Source of the DNA: VRUE01 sp963717375
GTDB taxonomy: Bacteria > Actinomycetota > Thermoleophilia > Solirubrobacterales > 70-9
NCBI GenBank assembly: GCA_963717375.1
Contig: OY970329.1
Location: 2,666,001 to 2,730,000, forward strand
DNA: 64,000 nucleotides
Reading direction: 5' to 3'
Made by a program: the position numbers and the translations under genes
The notes under the pieces: model-generated
Databases searched by the model: none
What the model saw: only the letters and a program-made list of their open reading frames with translations
Told to the model about the DNA's origin: nothing
In this document: piece by piece, positions 15,595-24,512 of the stretch
How positions within the stretch are numbered: position 1 is the stretch's first letter
How the letters are laid out: every line of letters begins with the position of its first letter

Positions 15595-16326
15595 TTGATC
15601 GACCTGCACTGCCACATCCTCCCGGCGCTCGACGACGGCGCGTTCGACCTCAGCGACAGCGTCGCTATGGGCCGGCAGGCGGCGGCCGATGGGATCGAGG
15701 CGATCTGCGCCACGCCGCACATCCGCCACGACCACGACGTCCGCATCGAGCAGCTCGCCGGCCGGGTCGAGGAGGTCAACCAGCGCCTGCGCGACGAGGG
15801 CGTGCCGGTGACGGTCCTGCAGGGGGGCGAGGTGGCCGAGACTGCTGTCGAGGGCCTCAGCGAGGAGGAGTTGGGCCTGGTCACACTCGGCGACGGCGAT
15901 TGGGTGCTGCTGGAGCCGGCGCCAGGGCCGCTGAGCGACAGCCTGACCCGCCGCGTCGAGCACCTGGCCGAGCGCGGCCGGCGCGCCCTGATCGCCCATC
16001 CCGAGCGGCACCTCTCGGCGGATATGTACGAGCGGATCGCGGCGCTGATCGCCGCCGGGGCACTGGTTCAGGCGACGGCCGACTTCTTCCTGCGCGAGCG
16101 CACCGCCGCCGGCATGCGCTCCCTGGCGGAAGCGGGCCTGATCCACCTGCTCAGCAGCGACGCCCACTCCTCACTCGGCGGCCGCCCGGTCCAGATGAGC
16201 GATCCCTTCGCGGTCCTGGCCGGGATCGAGTCGATCGCACCCCACGTCGAGTGGATGCGGGAGACGGCACCGCGAGCGATCGTCGCGGGCGATGCCCTGC
16301 ACCTTCCGTTCGGGCCTCTCGTCTAG
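15595..16326 (+). CDS. CpsB/YwqE-type PHP-domain protein tyrosine phosphatase
   Basis: This protein of about 243 residues has a PHP domain like the metal-dependent tyrosine phosphatases that act on bacterial tyrosine kinases of polysaccharide export. Metal-site motifs are DLHCHILPALDDGA at the N-terminus, ATPHIRHDHD, EVAETA, LIAHPERH and SSDAHSS. I prefer the TTG at 15595, which makes the protein begin directly with the family's usual (M)IDLHCHILP. The TTG at 15580 would add five residues. No kinase or capsule gene is next to it. The 3' end overlaps the converging PfkB kinase gene by four bases. Confidence 0.85.
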   Translation: MIDLHCHILPALDDGAFDLSDSVAMGRQAAADGIEAICATPHIRHDHDVRIEQLAGRVEEVNQRLRDEGVPVTVLQGGEVAETAVEGLSEEELGLVTLGDGDWVLLEPAPGPLSDSLTRRVEHLAERGRRALIAHPERHLSADMYERIAALIAAGALVQATADFFLRERTAAGMRSLAEAGLIHLLSSDAHSSLGGRPVQMSDPFAVLAGIESIAPHVEWMRETAPRAIVAGDALHLPFGPLV

Positions 16327-17255
16327 CCGAGCGGCCGCAGCTCAACCCGTTTCGCCAGGTCCTCGATCACCGGGCGCGAGCCGCTGCCGAGGCCGTGGCG
16401 AAGGAAGTTCGCGGCGCCGGCTGCGGCGCCGATCCGCAGCGTCTCCTCCCAATCCAGGCCGGAGGCGATGCAGGCGGCGAGCCCGCCCATCATCGAGTCA
16501 CCGCAGCCCTCGCGTGAGCCGCGCTCGAAACGGGGCGGGATCAGCTCCCAGGCCTCGTCGCCGCGCACGACCATTGCCGGCTCCTCGGCGCGGGTGATGA
16601 TCGAGGCGCCGGCACCGGCATCGAGCAGGCGCTGGGCCGCGGCCCGCATCCGCTCCTCGCCGTCGACCGGGCCCTCGATGTAGCCGGCCAGCTCCCAGTC
16701 GTTGATCTTGACCAGGTCGGGCCCGCCCTCGAGGGCGCTATCGAGGCGGGGCGGGGAGAGGTCGACGATCACCGGCGTCCCGTTGGCCTTCACGTCGGCG
16801 ACCAGGTTGCCGTAGATCTCCAGGGGCAGCGCCTCCCCTGGGTAGGGGCCGCAGAGCGCCAGCACGCCGGAGTCGAGCGCAGCGGCGACGGTGCTCGAGA
16901 AGAGCTCGTCGATCTCGTGCCGGGACGGCGGCATCGAGGCACTCTGGGCGACCGGCTCGCGCTCGCCGCCGCGGCGGTCGTGGACGTAGCAGCCGCTTGC
17001 CGAGGTGGTCTCGACCAGGCGCATCCGCACCGACATCTGCTCCAGCAGCGGTCTCAGCACGGTCCCGGTCTCACCGCCGATGAAGCCGCAGAGGGTGGGA
17101 TCGGCGCCGAGCTCGGAGGCCATCCGCGCGACCCAGACGCCCTGCCCGGCGGCGTGCGCGTGGATGTCGTCGCCGCCCTCGCTGGTCAGCGCCTCGATCG
17201 TGATCGCGAGCATCGGGTGCGGGCCGAAGACGGTGACTTTTGCGTTTGGGCTCAT
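16323..17255 (-). CDS. PfkB-family carbohydrate kinase
   Basis: This 310-residue kinase is of the ribokinase/1-phosphofructokinase fold. The Gly-rich N-terminal region includes AAGQGVWVARMASELGADPTLCG. The PfkB second signature contains the catalytic Asp as GSREGCGDSMMGGLAA, with Cys in place of the usual Ala in GAGD. LVKINDWELAGY matches the LKPNxxEL motif. The spacing resembles 1-phosphofructokinase or tagatose-6-phosphate kinase, but the sugar cannot be assigned. The gene is preceded on its strand by TAGCCT six bases from the ATG. No phosphotransferase genes are nearby. Confidence 0.85.
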   Translation of the reverse strand: MSPNAKVTVFGPHPMLAITIEALTSEGGDDIHAHAAGQGVWVARMASELGADPTLCGFIGGETGTVLRPLLEQMSVRMRLVETTSASGCYVHDRRGGEREPVAQSASMPPSRHEIDELFSSTVAAALDSGVLALCGPYPGEALPLEIYGNLVADVKANGTPVIVDLSPPRLDSALEGGPDLVKINDWELAGYIEGPVDGEERMRAAAQRLLDAGAGASIITRAEEPAMVVRGDEAWELIPPRFERGSREGCGDSMMGGLAACIASGLDWEETLRIGAAAGAANFLRHGLGSGSRPVIEDLAKRVELRPLG

Positions 17256-17261
17256 CGGTAG

Positions 17262-17267
17262 AGGCTA
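17262..17267 (-). promoter_or_regulatory. Candidate -10 element TAGCCT (minus strand), leaderless
   Basis: Read on the minus strand, TAGCCT lies six bases before the ATG of the PfkB kinase gene. Confidence 0.55.
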
Positions 17268-17311
17268 GTGGGGTGGGGGGAGAGGCCGGTCCGGTTCGGC
17301 CTTGACGATGG

Positions 17312-17653
17312 ATGAGCGAACGCCAGCCAGCCGCGCGACTGCGCCGTCTGCCGATCGCCACCGTTCTTGGCCGGGAGGTCCCAGCGGCGACCACGTTTCG
17401 CTCCCGCCTCTCGGGCCTTGCCCATCTCGATTGCGAGGAGGCCGGCCAGGGGTTGCTGATTCCTCATTGCTCGAGTGTCCACACGTTCGGCATGCGCTTC
17501 GCACTGGACATCTATTTCTTGGACGCAGCGGGCGAGCCGCTCGCGGTGCGACGCGAAATCCCGGCACGCCGCGTGGTCTTCCGGGTGGGCGCCAAGGCAG
17601 CGCTCGAGGTTCCGGTGGTTCAGGGGGGAGAGTTTTGGCCGCCGGCGCCTTAG
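17312..17653 (+). CDS. DUF192 protein
   Basis: This 113-residue protein belongs to the DUF192 family of small beta-barrel proteins of unknown role. The family core is ATTFRSRLSGL, then GQGLLIPHCSSVHTFGMRFALDIYFLD and a C-terminal VPVVQGGEFW. There is no signal peptide, while many relatives are exported. It ends eight bases before the response regulator of the tad locus, so it may be the first gene of that transcription unit. Confidence 0.85.
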   Translation: MSERQPAARLRRLPIATVLGREVPAATTFRSRLSGLAHLDCEEAGQGLLIPHCSSVHTFGMRFALDIYFLDAAGEPLAVRREIPARRVVFRVGAKAALEVPVVQGGEFWPPAP

Positions 17654-17660
17654 GGGGGCC

Positions 17661-18374
17661 ATGCTTCCGCAGCGAAAAGAGATCGCCAGCCTGGTTGTCT
17701 GCGAGGACGACACCGCGACGCTGGAGTTGCTCTGCGACCACCTGGTGGCAGACGGCTTCGGGGTGCTGCCGGCGCCGAGCGCTTCCGACGCGCTGCGGCT
17801 CTGCCGTTACAACCACCCCGACCTCCTGCTTCTCGATCTGACCCTGCCCGATGCTTCAGGGCTCGATGTGCTGCGTGAGATCCGCGATGCCGACGGGGTC
17901 GTCTCGCGCTTCGATCCGGACCTGCCCGTGATCGTCCTCACCGGCCGCGGCGCCGACGCGGACCGAGTCCGCGGGCTCGACTTCGGGGCCGACGATTATC
18001 TGCTGAAGCCCTTCCACCATCCGGAGCTGCGAGCGCGGATCGGCGCCGTGCTGCGACGCGGAGCGGCCGGACGGGGAGGGCCGCGACGGGTTGGTGAGAT
18101 CGTGGTCGACCCGGCGCGGCGAAAGGTCTGGGTGGGCGAGCGGGAGGTGGCCCTGTCCAACAAGGAGTTTGGTCTGCTGCGAGTTCTGATCGGCGATCCC
18201 CTGCGGGTTTTCACCAAGCACGAGCTGCTCGAGGCAGTTTGGGGGTACCGCAGCCCGGCTCGCACCCGGACGCTCGATTCGCACGCGAGCAGGCTGCGGC
18301 GCAAGCTCGACCCCGAGCACGGGCGCTACGTCATCAACAGCTGGGGGCACGGATACAGGCTGGTCGACGGGTGA
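17661..18374 (+). CDS. OmpR/PhoB-family response regulator
   Basis: This 237-residue regulator has a receiver domain (residues 9-125) with acidic residues CEDD, phospho-acceptor Asp59 in LLLLDLTLPD and Lys116 in LLKPF. A winged-helix DNA-binding domain follows at about 138-235 (LSNKEFGLLRVLIGDPLRVF and TLDSHASRLRRKL). I chose the ATG at 17661 because AGGGGGG lies just before it and upstream codons belong to the DUF192 gene in another frame. Its stop overlaps the histidine kinase start (GTGA). It probably controls the adjacent tad genes. Confidence 0.9.
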   Translation: MLPQRKEIASLVVCEDDTATLELLCDHLVADGFGVLPAPSASDALRLCRYNHPDLLLLDLTLPDASGLDVLREIRDADGVVSRFDPDLPVIVLTGRGADADRVRGLDFGADDYLLKPFHHPELRARIGAVLRRGAAGRGGPRRVGEIVVDPARRKVWVGEREVALSNKEFGLLRVLIGDPLRVFTKHELLEAVWGYRSPARTRTLDSHASRLRRKLDPEHGRYVINSWGHGYRLVDG

Positions 18375-19099
18375 TCGAGCCCGCGCAGATCCTCGCTGGC
18401 TGGCCGCTCGCCCTCTCGATGGCTGCGACCGCCGCCGCCCAGAGCCTGCGGGCCGGCCGGCGCCGCAGCGCCCTGAACCGGGCCGTGCACGAGCTGCGCC
18501 GGCCGCTGCAGGTGGTCGCCCTCGCCTCCGGCCCTCGGTTCGCGACGGCGACGGAAGGCGACGACCCGATCGAGTTGGCCGCGGCTGCGCTGGAGAAGCT
18601 GGATCGGGAGATAAACGGCGGACCGCCGGCGCCGACTTGGGGCAGGATCGATGGACAGGCGCTGGTCCGGTCGGCGGTTGGGCGCTGGCAGGCGCGGGCG
18701 AAGCTCGCCGAGGGGTCGCTCGAGCTGCGCTGGAACGCCGCCGGAGCGACCCTTAACGGCGAGCGCTTGGCGCTCGCCCAGGCCCTCGACAACCTGATCG
18801 TCAACGCGATCGAACACGGCGGGCCGACGATCATCGTCGCCGCGCGACAGCGGGAGGGGCGGCTGCGGATCGCGGTGGTGGACTCCGGCCGCGCGACCCG
18901 GCCGCGCTCGCGTCGCAACAGCCCGGCGGAGGTGGTCGCGCGCCTCTCAGGACGTCACCGGCACGGCCACGGACTGGCGGTGGTCCGCCAGGTCGCGTCG
19001 GCCCACGGCGGCAGCTTTGCCCTGCGGCGGACCGAGCGCGGGTCGCTGGCGGTGCTCGAGCTGCCGCTTGTTGGCGCGGGGGCCGGGCGGGTCGCGTGA
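18371..19099 (+). CDS. Minimal sensor histidine kinase
   Basis: This 242-residue kinase has a short N-terminal hydrophobic segment (residues 8-26) and no sensor domain. The dimerisation helix carries His40 in HELRRPLQVVA. The ATPase part shows the N-box LDNLIVNAIEHGG, the G1 VVDSGRATRP and the G2 region HGHGLAVVRQVASAHGG. The GTG at 18371 overlaps the regulator stop by four bases, which fixes the start. Its signal is unknown. Coupling by overlap to cpaB and the regulator suggests control of pilus assembly. Confidence 0.85.
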   Translation: MIEPAQILAGWPLALSMAATAAAQSLRAGRRRSALNRAVHELRRPLQVVALASGPRFATATEGDDPIELAAAALEKLDREINGGPPAPTWGRIDGQALVRSAVGRWQARAKLAEGSLELRWNAAGATLNGERLALAQALDNLIVNAIEHGGPTIIVAARQREGRLRIAVVDSGRATRPRSRRNSPAEVVARLSGRHRHGHGLAVVRQVASAHGGSFALRRTERGSLAVLELPLVGAGAGRVA

Positions 19100-19752
19100 G
19101 CAGGCGCGCGCGAGCCCTCGCCTTTCTTCTGCTCGCGCTGGTGGCGGCGGCGCTGGCCGCCGGGATTGCCGATGGCTACGGCTCGAGCGTTGCTCAGCGC
19201 TACGGGCCGTTGCGCTCGGTCGTGATCGCGGCCCACCGGCTGGACCCGGGCAAGCCGCTCCTTGCGCGGGAGATCTCCAACGGGCTCGAGTTGCGGCGGG
19301 TGCCGTCTAAGTTCGTGCCTCCGGGCGCCCTGGTCGCGCCCGGGGACGCGCTCGGGCTTGTCCCGGCTGCCGCGATCCCGGCCGGCGCCTACCTGCTTGC
19401 CGCCGAGCTGCGCCCGCCGGGCAGCGGTCGTTCGAACGGGCCGGCACTGGGGCCGCGGCGGCGTCCGGTTGAGATTGCCGTCAGCGGCGCCGAAGCGCTG
19501 CTCGCCACCGGCCCCCCGCCGCAAGGGGCGAAGGTCGACGTTGTGGTGACGACTGAACCGGCGGGAAGCGGGCCGGGCCGGACCTACATTGCCGCGGCCG
19601 GGGTGCCCCTGCTGGCCCTGGGGCCTGGCGCGGACGGCCCCGGGCCGGGTGGGTCCTCGGCGGCGACCCTGGGGTTGACCAGGGACCAGGCGCTGCGGTT
19701 GATCGCCGCCGAAAGCTTCGCCCGCAAGCTCACCCTGCTGCCGGAGGGCTGA
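19096..19752 (+). CDS. cpaB: CpaB/RcpC-like SAF-domain protein of Flp pilus assembly
   Basis: This 218-residue protein has one N-terminal membrane anchor (residues 6-24). A SAF domain follows at about 40-105: VVIAAHRLDPGKPLLAREISNGLELRRVPSKFVP, here quoted in two parts of which VVIAAHRLDPG is the start. A second periplasm-like beta domain follows at 120-180. CpaB proteins act at the cell wall in Tad/Flp pilus biogenesis. The start is GTG at 19096, coupled to the histidine kinase stop. The tadA ATPase gene follows after three bases. Confidence 0.75.
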   Translation: MSRRARALAFLLLALVAAALAAGIADGYGSSVAQRYGPLRSVVIAAHRLDPGKPLLAREISNGLELRRVPSKFVPPGALVAPGDALGLVPAAAIPAGAYLLAAELRPPGSGRSNGPALGPRRRPVEIAVSGAEALLATGPPPQGAKVDVVVTTEPAGSGPGRTYIAAAGVPLLALGPGADGPGPGGSSAATLGLTRDQALRLIAAESFARKLTLLPEG

Positions 19753-19755
19753 GCG

Positions 19756-20898
19756 ATGGGGGCGCGGGAGCGGCACATCGAGGATCTAGCCGGATCCCTG
19801 CGGATGCGCCTGATCGAGCGACGGCGAGTCGCGGCGGCGGCCGGCCACGCGGCGGTCACGGAGCTGCCCGAGGAGGTCCGCGATCTGGTCGCGGAGGAAG
19901 CGCCGCTGCTGAGCAGCGGTGACCGGGCGGCTGTCGAGGCGCGCATCGTCCGCGACACGGTCGGTCTCGGCCCGCTCGAGGACCTCCTCGCCGACCCGCT
20001 TGTCGAGGAGGTGATGGTCAACGGGCCGGGGAGCGTCTACGTGGAGCGTGGCGGGAGGATCGAAGCCACTGGCGTGAGCTTCGGTGACGAGGAGGAGCTG
20101 CGCAACACGATCGAGCGCATCCTCGCGCCGCTTGGCCGCCGGATCGACGAGCTCAGCCCGATGGTCGACGCGCGCCTCGCGGACGGCTCCCGCGTCAACG
20201 TCGTGATCCCGCCGCTGGCGATCGATGGCCCGGCGCTCTCGATTCGCCGCTTCGGCGCCGAGCGCCCCGGGCCATCGGAGCTGGTCGAGCTGGGAACGCT
20301 GAGCACCGCCCAGTGCGAGCTGCTGGGGGCGGCGGTCGGGGGGAGACGCAGCGTCTTGATCAGCGGCGGCACCGGTTCGGGAAAGACGACGCTGCTCAAC
20401 GCGCTCTCGAGCTTCATCGCTCCCGCCGAGCGGGTGGTGACGATCGAGGACGCGGCCGAGCTGCGCCTGCAACGACCGCACGTGGTCCGGCTCGAGAGTC
20501 GTCCGGCCAGCGTTGAGGGCAGGGGCGAGGTGACCGTGCGCGACCTGCTGCGCAACGCGTTGCGGATGCGCCCCGACCGGATCGTGATCGGCGAGGTGCG
20601 GGGAGCGGAGGCACTTGACCTGCTGACCGCTCTCAACACCGGGCACGATGGCGCTCTCTCGACCGTCCACGCCAACTCGCCCGCCGATGCGCTCGGCCGG
20701 CTGGAGACCTTGGCGCTGATGGCCGGCGTCGGGCTGCCCCACGAGGCGATCGCCGAGCAGGTGCAGCGCGGGATCGATCTGGTCGTCCACCTCGAGCGGG
20801 ACCGCGACGGCGCCCGTCGGGTGGTTGAGATCGCCGAGGTGGTGCGGGCGGCCGGGGCGACCGCGGTACGCGGGCTCGACTGCCCGGTCGCGGGATGA
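19756..20898 (+). CDS. tadA: CpaF/TadA secretion ATPase
   Basis: This 380-residue type II/IV secretion ATPase drives Tad pilus assembly from the cytoplasm. Marks are the N-terminal helical region, MVNGPGSVYVERGG (an early domain motif), Walker A ISGGTGSGKTTLLNAL (about 200-215), the Asp box TIEDAAELRL, Walker B-like RPDRIVIGEVRG and the His box TGHDGALSTVHANS. It is slightly short but complete. It overlaps tadB by four bases. Confidence 0.92.
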   Translation: MGARERHIEDLAGSLRMRLIERRRVAAAAGHAAVTELPEEVRDLVAEEAPLLSSGDRAAVEARIVRDTVGLGPLEDLLADPLVEEVMVNGPGSVYVERGGRIEATGVSFGDEEELRNTIERILAPLGRRIDELSPMVDARLADGSRVNVVIPPLAIDGPALSIRRFGAERPGPSELVELGTLSTAQCELLGAAVGGRRSVLISGGTGSGKTTLLNALSSFIAPAERVVTIEDAAELRLQRPHVVRLESRPASVEGRGEVTVRDLLRNALRMRPDRIVIGEVRGAEALDLLTALNTGHDGALSTVHANSPADALGRLETLALMAGVGLPHEAIAEQVQRGIDLVVHLERDRDGARRVVEIAEVVRAAGATAVRGLDCPVAG

Positions 20899-21752
20899 CC
20901 GGCGGCCCGGGGATCTTGCTCACCCTGGCCGGCGCCGCGGCCGGCGGCTTCGCCGCGGTGGGCGCGCGCGAGGCGGTGCTGGCGACCCCGGCGGTGGCCG
21001 GCTGGGTGAGGGTGGCGCTAGAGCCGCTGCGCAGGGCCGGCCGCGAGGGCTACTTGCCTTCCGTGCGCGAGCGACGTCGGCTCGCGGCCCTGGGGACGGT
21101 CGCCGCGACGGCCGGCGGCTGGTTCCTGGCGGGGGCGACGGTGGCGCTGCCGCTCGCCGTAGCCGGCCCGGCCCTGGCGGCGTGGACGATCAACGCCAGG
21201 CAGGGCCGCTATCGCCGCGCGGTCGAGCGGGCGCTGCCCGATGTCGCGGTCGCGATTGCCGACTCGCTCAGCGCCGGGCGCTCGCTGCGAGCTTCGCTTC
21301 CGGCCGCGGCGGCATCGCTGGACGGACCGCCGGCGGTCGAGCTGGCGCGGCTCGGTGCGGAGCTCGACCTGGGGGCGCCGACCGGCGCCGCGGTGGCGGC
21401 CTGGCGCATGCGCATGCGCTCGCCGCGGGTCGACTCCTTCGCGGCCGCCCTGCTCAGCCAGCGCCTTGCCGGCGGCGACCTCGCCGGTTTGCTGCAGCGC
21501 TTCGCCGAGGGCACGGCGGAGCGCGACCGGGTCGCCGAGGACGCCAAGGCCGCGACATCGCAGGCCCGCTTCACCGGTTTGCTCGTGGTCGCGATGCCGA
21601 GCGGGGGCGCACTCTTCGCGGAGCTGCTGCAGCCCGGCTTTCTGGCAAAGGTCCTCAGCGGACCCGCTTCGGCGGTCCTGCTCGTAGCCGCGGCGGCCCT
21701 CCAGCTCACCGGTTTCGTCGCGATCCGGCGGCTCTCGAAGGTGGCCGGTTGA
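20895..21752 (+). CDS. tadB: TadB-like pilus assembly membrane protein
   Basis: This 285-residue membrane protein of the T2SSF/TadB type has paired hydrophobic segments near both ends (about 6-25, 65-100, and 225-275). The central cytoplasmic domain contains the family helix ALPDVAVAIADSLSAGRSLRASL. A long run of a second frame exists across it but lacks domain signals. It overlaps tadA (ATGA) and tadC (TTGA). TadB and TadC form the inner-membrane platform for the TadA ATPase. Confidence 0.85.
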   Translation: MTGGPGILLTLAGAAAGGFAAVGAREAVLATPAVAGWVRVALEPLRRAGREGYLPSVRERRRLAALGTVAATAGGWFLAGATVALPLAVAGPALAAWTINARQGRYRRAVERALPDVAVAIADSLSAGRSLRASLPAAAASLDGPPAVELARLGAELDLGAPTGAAVAAWRMRMRSPRVDSFAAALLSQRLAGGDLAGLLQRFAEGTAERDRVAEDAKAATSQARFTGLLVVAMPSGGALFAELLQPGFLAKVLSGPASAVLLVAAAALQLTGFVAIRRLSKVAG

Positions 21753-22573
21753 ACCCGGCCGGCGCGCTCGCGGCACTTGCTGTGCTTGCTGCCTGCGCCG
21801 GTGGTCGCGAGCTGTTGGGGGCGAGTCGAGCCGCGGGCGCGCGTCCCACGATCGGTCTCGGGCGCAGCCGTCGCGCCGCCACGGCGGCGCTGCGCCTCGG
21901 TCTTCCCGAACGCATCGCCCGCGCCGGCCTCGAGGCTCGCCTTCCGCTGACCGCGGTGCTGCTGGCGAAGCTTGCCTTCGTCGCGGTTGGCGCCCTGACC
22001 GCCCTTGCGGTTGCCCCGGCGGCGCCGGGGCGCATCGGGCTGCTTGTCGCGATTGGAATGCCGGCAGCCGGTTTCTTCGTCCCCGATGCCCTGCTCGAGC
22101 GCCGGGCGCGCCTTCGCAGCCGTCGCCTGCTTGGCGCCCTTCCCGATGCCTTTGATCTGCTCGCGGTCGGGGCCGCATCGGGGCGCGGCCCGGCGGCGGG
22201 CTTTGCCGAGCTGGCCCGTACCGGCGAGGGACCGCTGGCTGATGAGATGCGGATGACCACCGCCGAGCTCTCCTGCGGCCGGCCGCTTTCGGAGGCGCTG
22301 CGATCTCTGCGGGGCCGGATCCCCGGCGGCGAGGTTACGACGCTCTGCGCGGCGATCGAGCGTTCCCGCCGCTACGGCTCGCCGCTCGCCGGCCAGCTCC
22401 GCCGCCAGTCGAGCGCCCTGCGCCGCGATCAGCGTCGCGCGGTCGAGGAGCGAGCCGCCCGCGCCGCGCCCAAGATCCAGCTGGTCGTCGCCCTCGTCCT
22501 GGTCCCCTCGGTCCTGCTGATGATCGCCGCTGCCCTGATCGCCAACGCCGACGTACTACTCAGCGGCTTCTAG
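21749..22573 (+). CDS. tadC: TadC-like pilus assembly membrane protein
   Basis: This 274-residue T2SSF-family protein has the usual LLGALPDAFDLLAVGAASGRG helix and C-terminal hydrophobic pair (PKIQLVVALVLVPSVLLMIAAALI). The start is TTG at 21749, which overlaps the tadB stop. Upstream codons in this frame are antisense-free overlap with tadB and show no domain. No Flp pilin, prepilin peptidase or TadE/F gene follows, so the pilin must be encoded elsewhere or the locus serves another secretion task. Confidence 0.85.
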   Translation: MNPAGALAALAVLAACAGGRELLGASRAAGARPTIGLGRSRRAATAALRLGLPERIARAGLEARLPLTAVLLAKLAFVAVGALTALAVAPAAPGRIGLLVAIGMPAAGFFVPDALLERRARLRSRRLLGALPDAFDLLAVGAASGRGPAAGFAELARTGEGPLADEMRMTTAELSCGRPLSEALRSLRGRIPGGEVTTLCAAIERSRRYGSPLAGQLRRQSSALRRDQRRAVEERAARAAPKIQLVVALVLVPSVLLMIAAALIANADVLLSGF

Positions 22574-22608
22574 ATCATTCGCGCGCCTTGGTTTACCCTC
22601 AATGACCG

Positions 22609-23578
22609 ATGCGCTGCTTCGATCTGTCGAGTTCCACGCGGCGCGGGCTATGCCGGCTCTCGAGCCTGGCGGTCCTGCCCGTGCTGCTGAGCCTTCCGGC
22701 CGGCGCCGGTGCGGCGCCTCGTGCGAGCGTCACGATCGCGCCGCAGCCCCACGCCGCGGCCGTGCCCGCCCGGGCCGCCGCGGCGGTCGCCCGCTACTGG
22801 ACCCCGGCGCGCATGCGCAGCGCCAAGCCGCTGGATCAGATCCTCCGTGGCCCTGAAGCCGGAGCGCCGCAGCAGTTCGCGAGCGCCAGCTTCGCCACCG
22901 TCCCCGACGCGACCCAGCCGCCGTTCACCGCCGTCGGCCGCGTCTTCCTTAAGGTCGGCAACTTCGCCGGCTTCTGCTCGGGGACCGCGATCAACAGTGC
23001 CAGCCGCCAACTCGTCCTCACCGCCGGGCATTGCCTCTACAGCCTTCTTCCCGGCCACCGCGTCCCGACAGTCGGCGCGCTACTTCGACTTCGTGCCCGA
23101 TTACTCGGGTGGCCAGGCCCCGTTCGGCGAGTTCATCGGCCGCAAAGGCTTTCTGCCGCGTCCCTGGCTGCGCAGCATCAACGAGAACTTCGACCTGGCG
23201 GCGGTGCTGACCGAACCCAACGCCGCCGGATTGAACGTCGCCGACGCGGTCGGCGGCGGGATACCGATCGCCACCGACCGGACCCGCGATCAGGAATATC
23301 AGGTGCTCGGTTACCCGGGAGGGCCGGAGCGCAAGAGCATGCAGGAGTGCGATGCGCGCTTCAGCGGCGACGACCGGCTCACCTATCCGCTCGGAGGGCC
23401 GCCATCGCTCGGCGTCGCTTGTTTCATGGGCGAGGGCGCCAGCGGCGGTCCCTGGCTGATCAACGAAGGAACCGAGGTCGGCGGCATCACCACCTACGGC
23501 CACATCAAGAACTTCAACCACACCTTCGGCCCGTATTTCTCCAGCCGCAATGTCGGCGCGCTGGTCAAAGGCCTCTAG
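22609..23578 (+). pseudogene. Trypsin-like serine protease interrupted by a frameshift
   Basis: This is an exported S1-type protease whose coding sequence changes frame. The first frame (from ATG 22609) gives a signal peptide (about 16-36), a propeptide with ARYWTPARMRSAKPLD and the His site LVLTAGHC (His codon 23029-23031). The second frame, one base later, gives the Asp site NENFDLAAV (codon at 23192) and the Ser site GEGASGGPW (near 23440). The switch must fall between about 23041 and 23080. One extra base there would explain it, either as a true mutation or as a read error. The three catalytic residues are intact, and no slippery heptamer is evident. Confidence 0.8.
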
Positions 23579-23581
23579 GGC

Positions 23582-24460
23582 CTAGCTGCTTTGCGCTGAC
23601 TCCTCGCGCAGGCGACGGGCAACCGCGGCCGTTGCGGTGCTGACGGTGTCGAGCTCGGCGGCGCTCTTCTTGTGGCCGCTGACGTAGCAACAGAGCGTGC
23701 CCTCGACCAGCTCGAAGGCGAACTTCTTCGGCGCTTCCTCACCGAGCCAGACGACGAAGGTGGGGGAGAAGAAGCGGCGTAGCCAGACCTGGTCCTGCTC
23801 GGCCCCGCTGAAGATCTCGTAGCGCTTGTCGAGCGCCTCGCTCTCCAGCTTGACCCGCTGCTTGGAGCGGCGGAAGGCGTCCTCGAGCTTCTCCAACGAG
23901 CGCAGACCGGACTTGCGCTGGCAGAAGAGCTCGGGCAAGTGGGTGGCGCACTCGGGCACCTCGACCAGGCCGACGGTGTAGCGGTAGTAGTTGGTCTCGC
24001 GGTTGCCCTCGCTGTCGGTGGTCTCGTCCTCGTAGGTGTAGAGGGCGAGGACGCCGTCGATGCCCTCGGCGAGCGATCCGCTGAGAGCGCGCTCGGCGTA
24101 ACGGGCGTCGCCCTTGCGCAGCAGGGGCGTGGCCGGCGGCAGCGGGCTCTTGCCGGCGAGCGCCAGTCCCCGCTGGCCGGCGTAGACGGTGAAGAAAGCA
24201 TCCTCGGCCCTCGAGTCGGCGATCGCGAAGACGACCAGCAGGGAGACCAGCAGCAGCGCGACGGCCGCCCCGGCGCCGATCGCCGCGCCGAGGTAGATGG
24301 CAGCCGCGATTCCCGCCGCCAGGACGAAGAAGGCGATGACGATCCAGGTCAGCGGCTTGCCCAGCAGCCGCCTGAAGTGAAAGCCGCGCAGGTCGTTGGC
24401 GTCGTCCGGCGCAGCTTGGTCGGGCGAGCTGGGAGGGACGGTCGTTTGCTCAGTGCTCAT
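23582..24460 (-). CDS. Membrane protein of unknown function
   Basis: This 292-residue protein has a short polar N-terminus, two adjacent membrane segments (about 37-57 and 61-85), and a cytoplasmic domain of about 200 residues. That domain has a beta-rich start (YTYEDETTDSEGNRETNYYRYTV) and Cys residues (VPECATHLP, LFCQRK, LCCYVSG). I recognise no family. On its own strand TAGGTT lies six bases before the ATG, so the message may be leaderless. It converges on the broken protease gene and is divergent from mraZ. Confidence 0.7.
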   Translation of the reverse strand: MSTEQTTVPPSSPDQAAPDDANDLRGFHFRRLLGKPLTWIVIAFFVLAAGIAAAIYLGAAIGAGAAVALLLVSLLVVFAIADSRAEDAFFTVYAGQRGLALAGKSPLPPATPLLRKGDARYAERALSGSLAEGIDGVLALYTYEDETTDSEGNRETNYYRYTVGLVEVPECATHLPELFCQRKSGLRSLEKLEDAFRRSKQRVKLESEALDKRYEIFSGAEQDQVWLRRFFSPTFVVWLGEEAPKKFAFELVEGTLCCYVSGHKKSAAELDTVSTATAAVARRLREESAQSS

Positions 24461-24466
24461 CGCCGC

Positions 24467-24472
24467 AACCTA
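24467..24472 (-). promoter_or_regulatory. Candidate -10 element TAGGTT (minus strand), leaderless
   Basis: Read on the minus strand, TAGGTT lies six bases before the ATG at 24460. Confidence 0.5.
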
Positions 24473-24512
24473 ACGCGAGGTCGCGACGCCGGCGTAGGCG
24501 CGGGGTTGCAAA

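Noticed and set aside
19786..20790. A 334-codon minus-strand frame opposite tadA
   Set aside because: It is a shadow of tadA, with no motif and Arg/Asp/Gln-rich composition.
23041..23080. Programmed ribosomal frameshift in the serine protease
   Set aside because: No slippery heptamer or downstream stem is visible, so mutation or read error is more likely.
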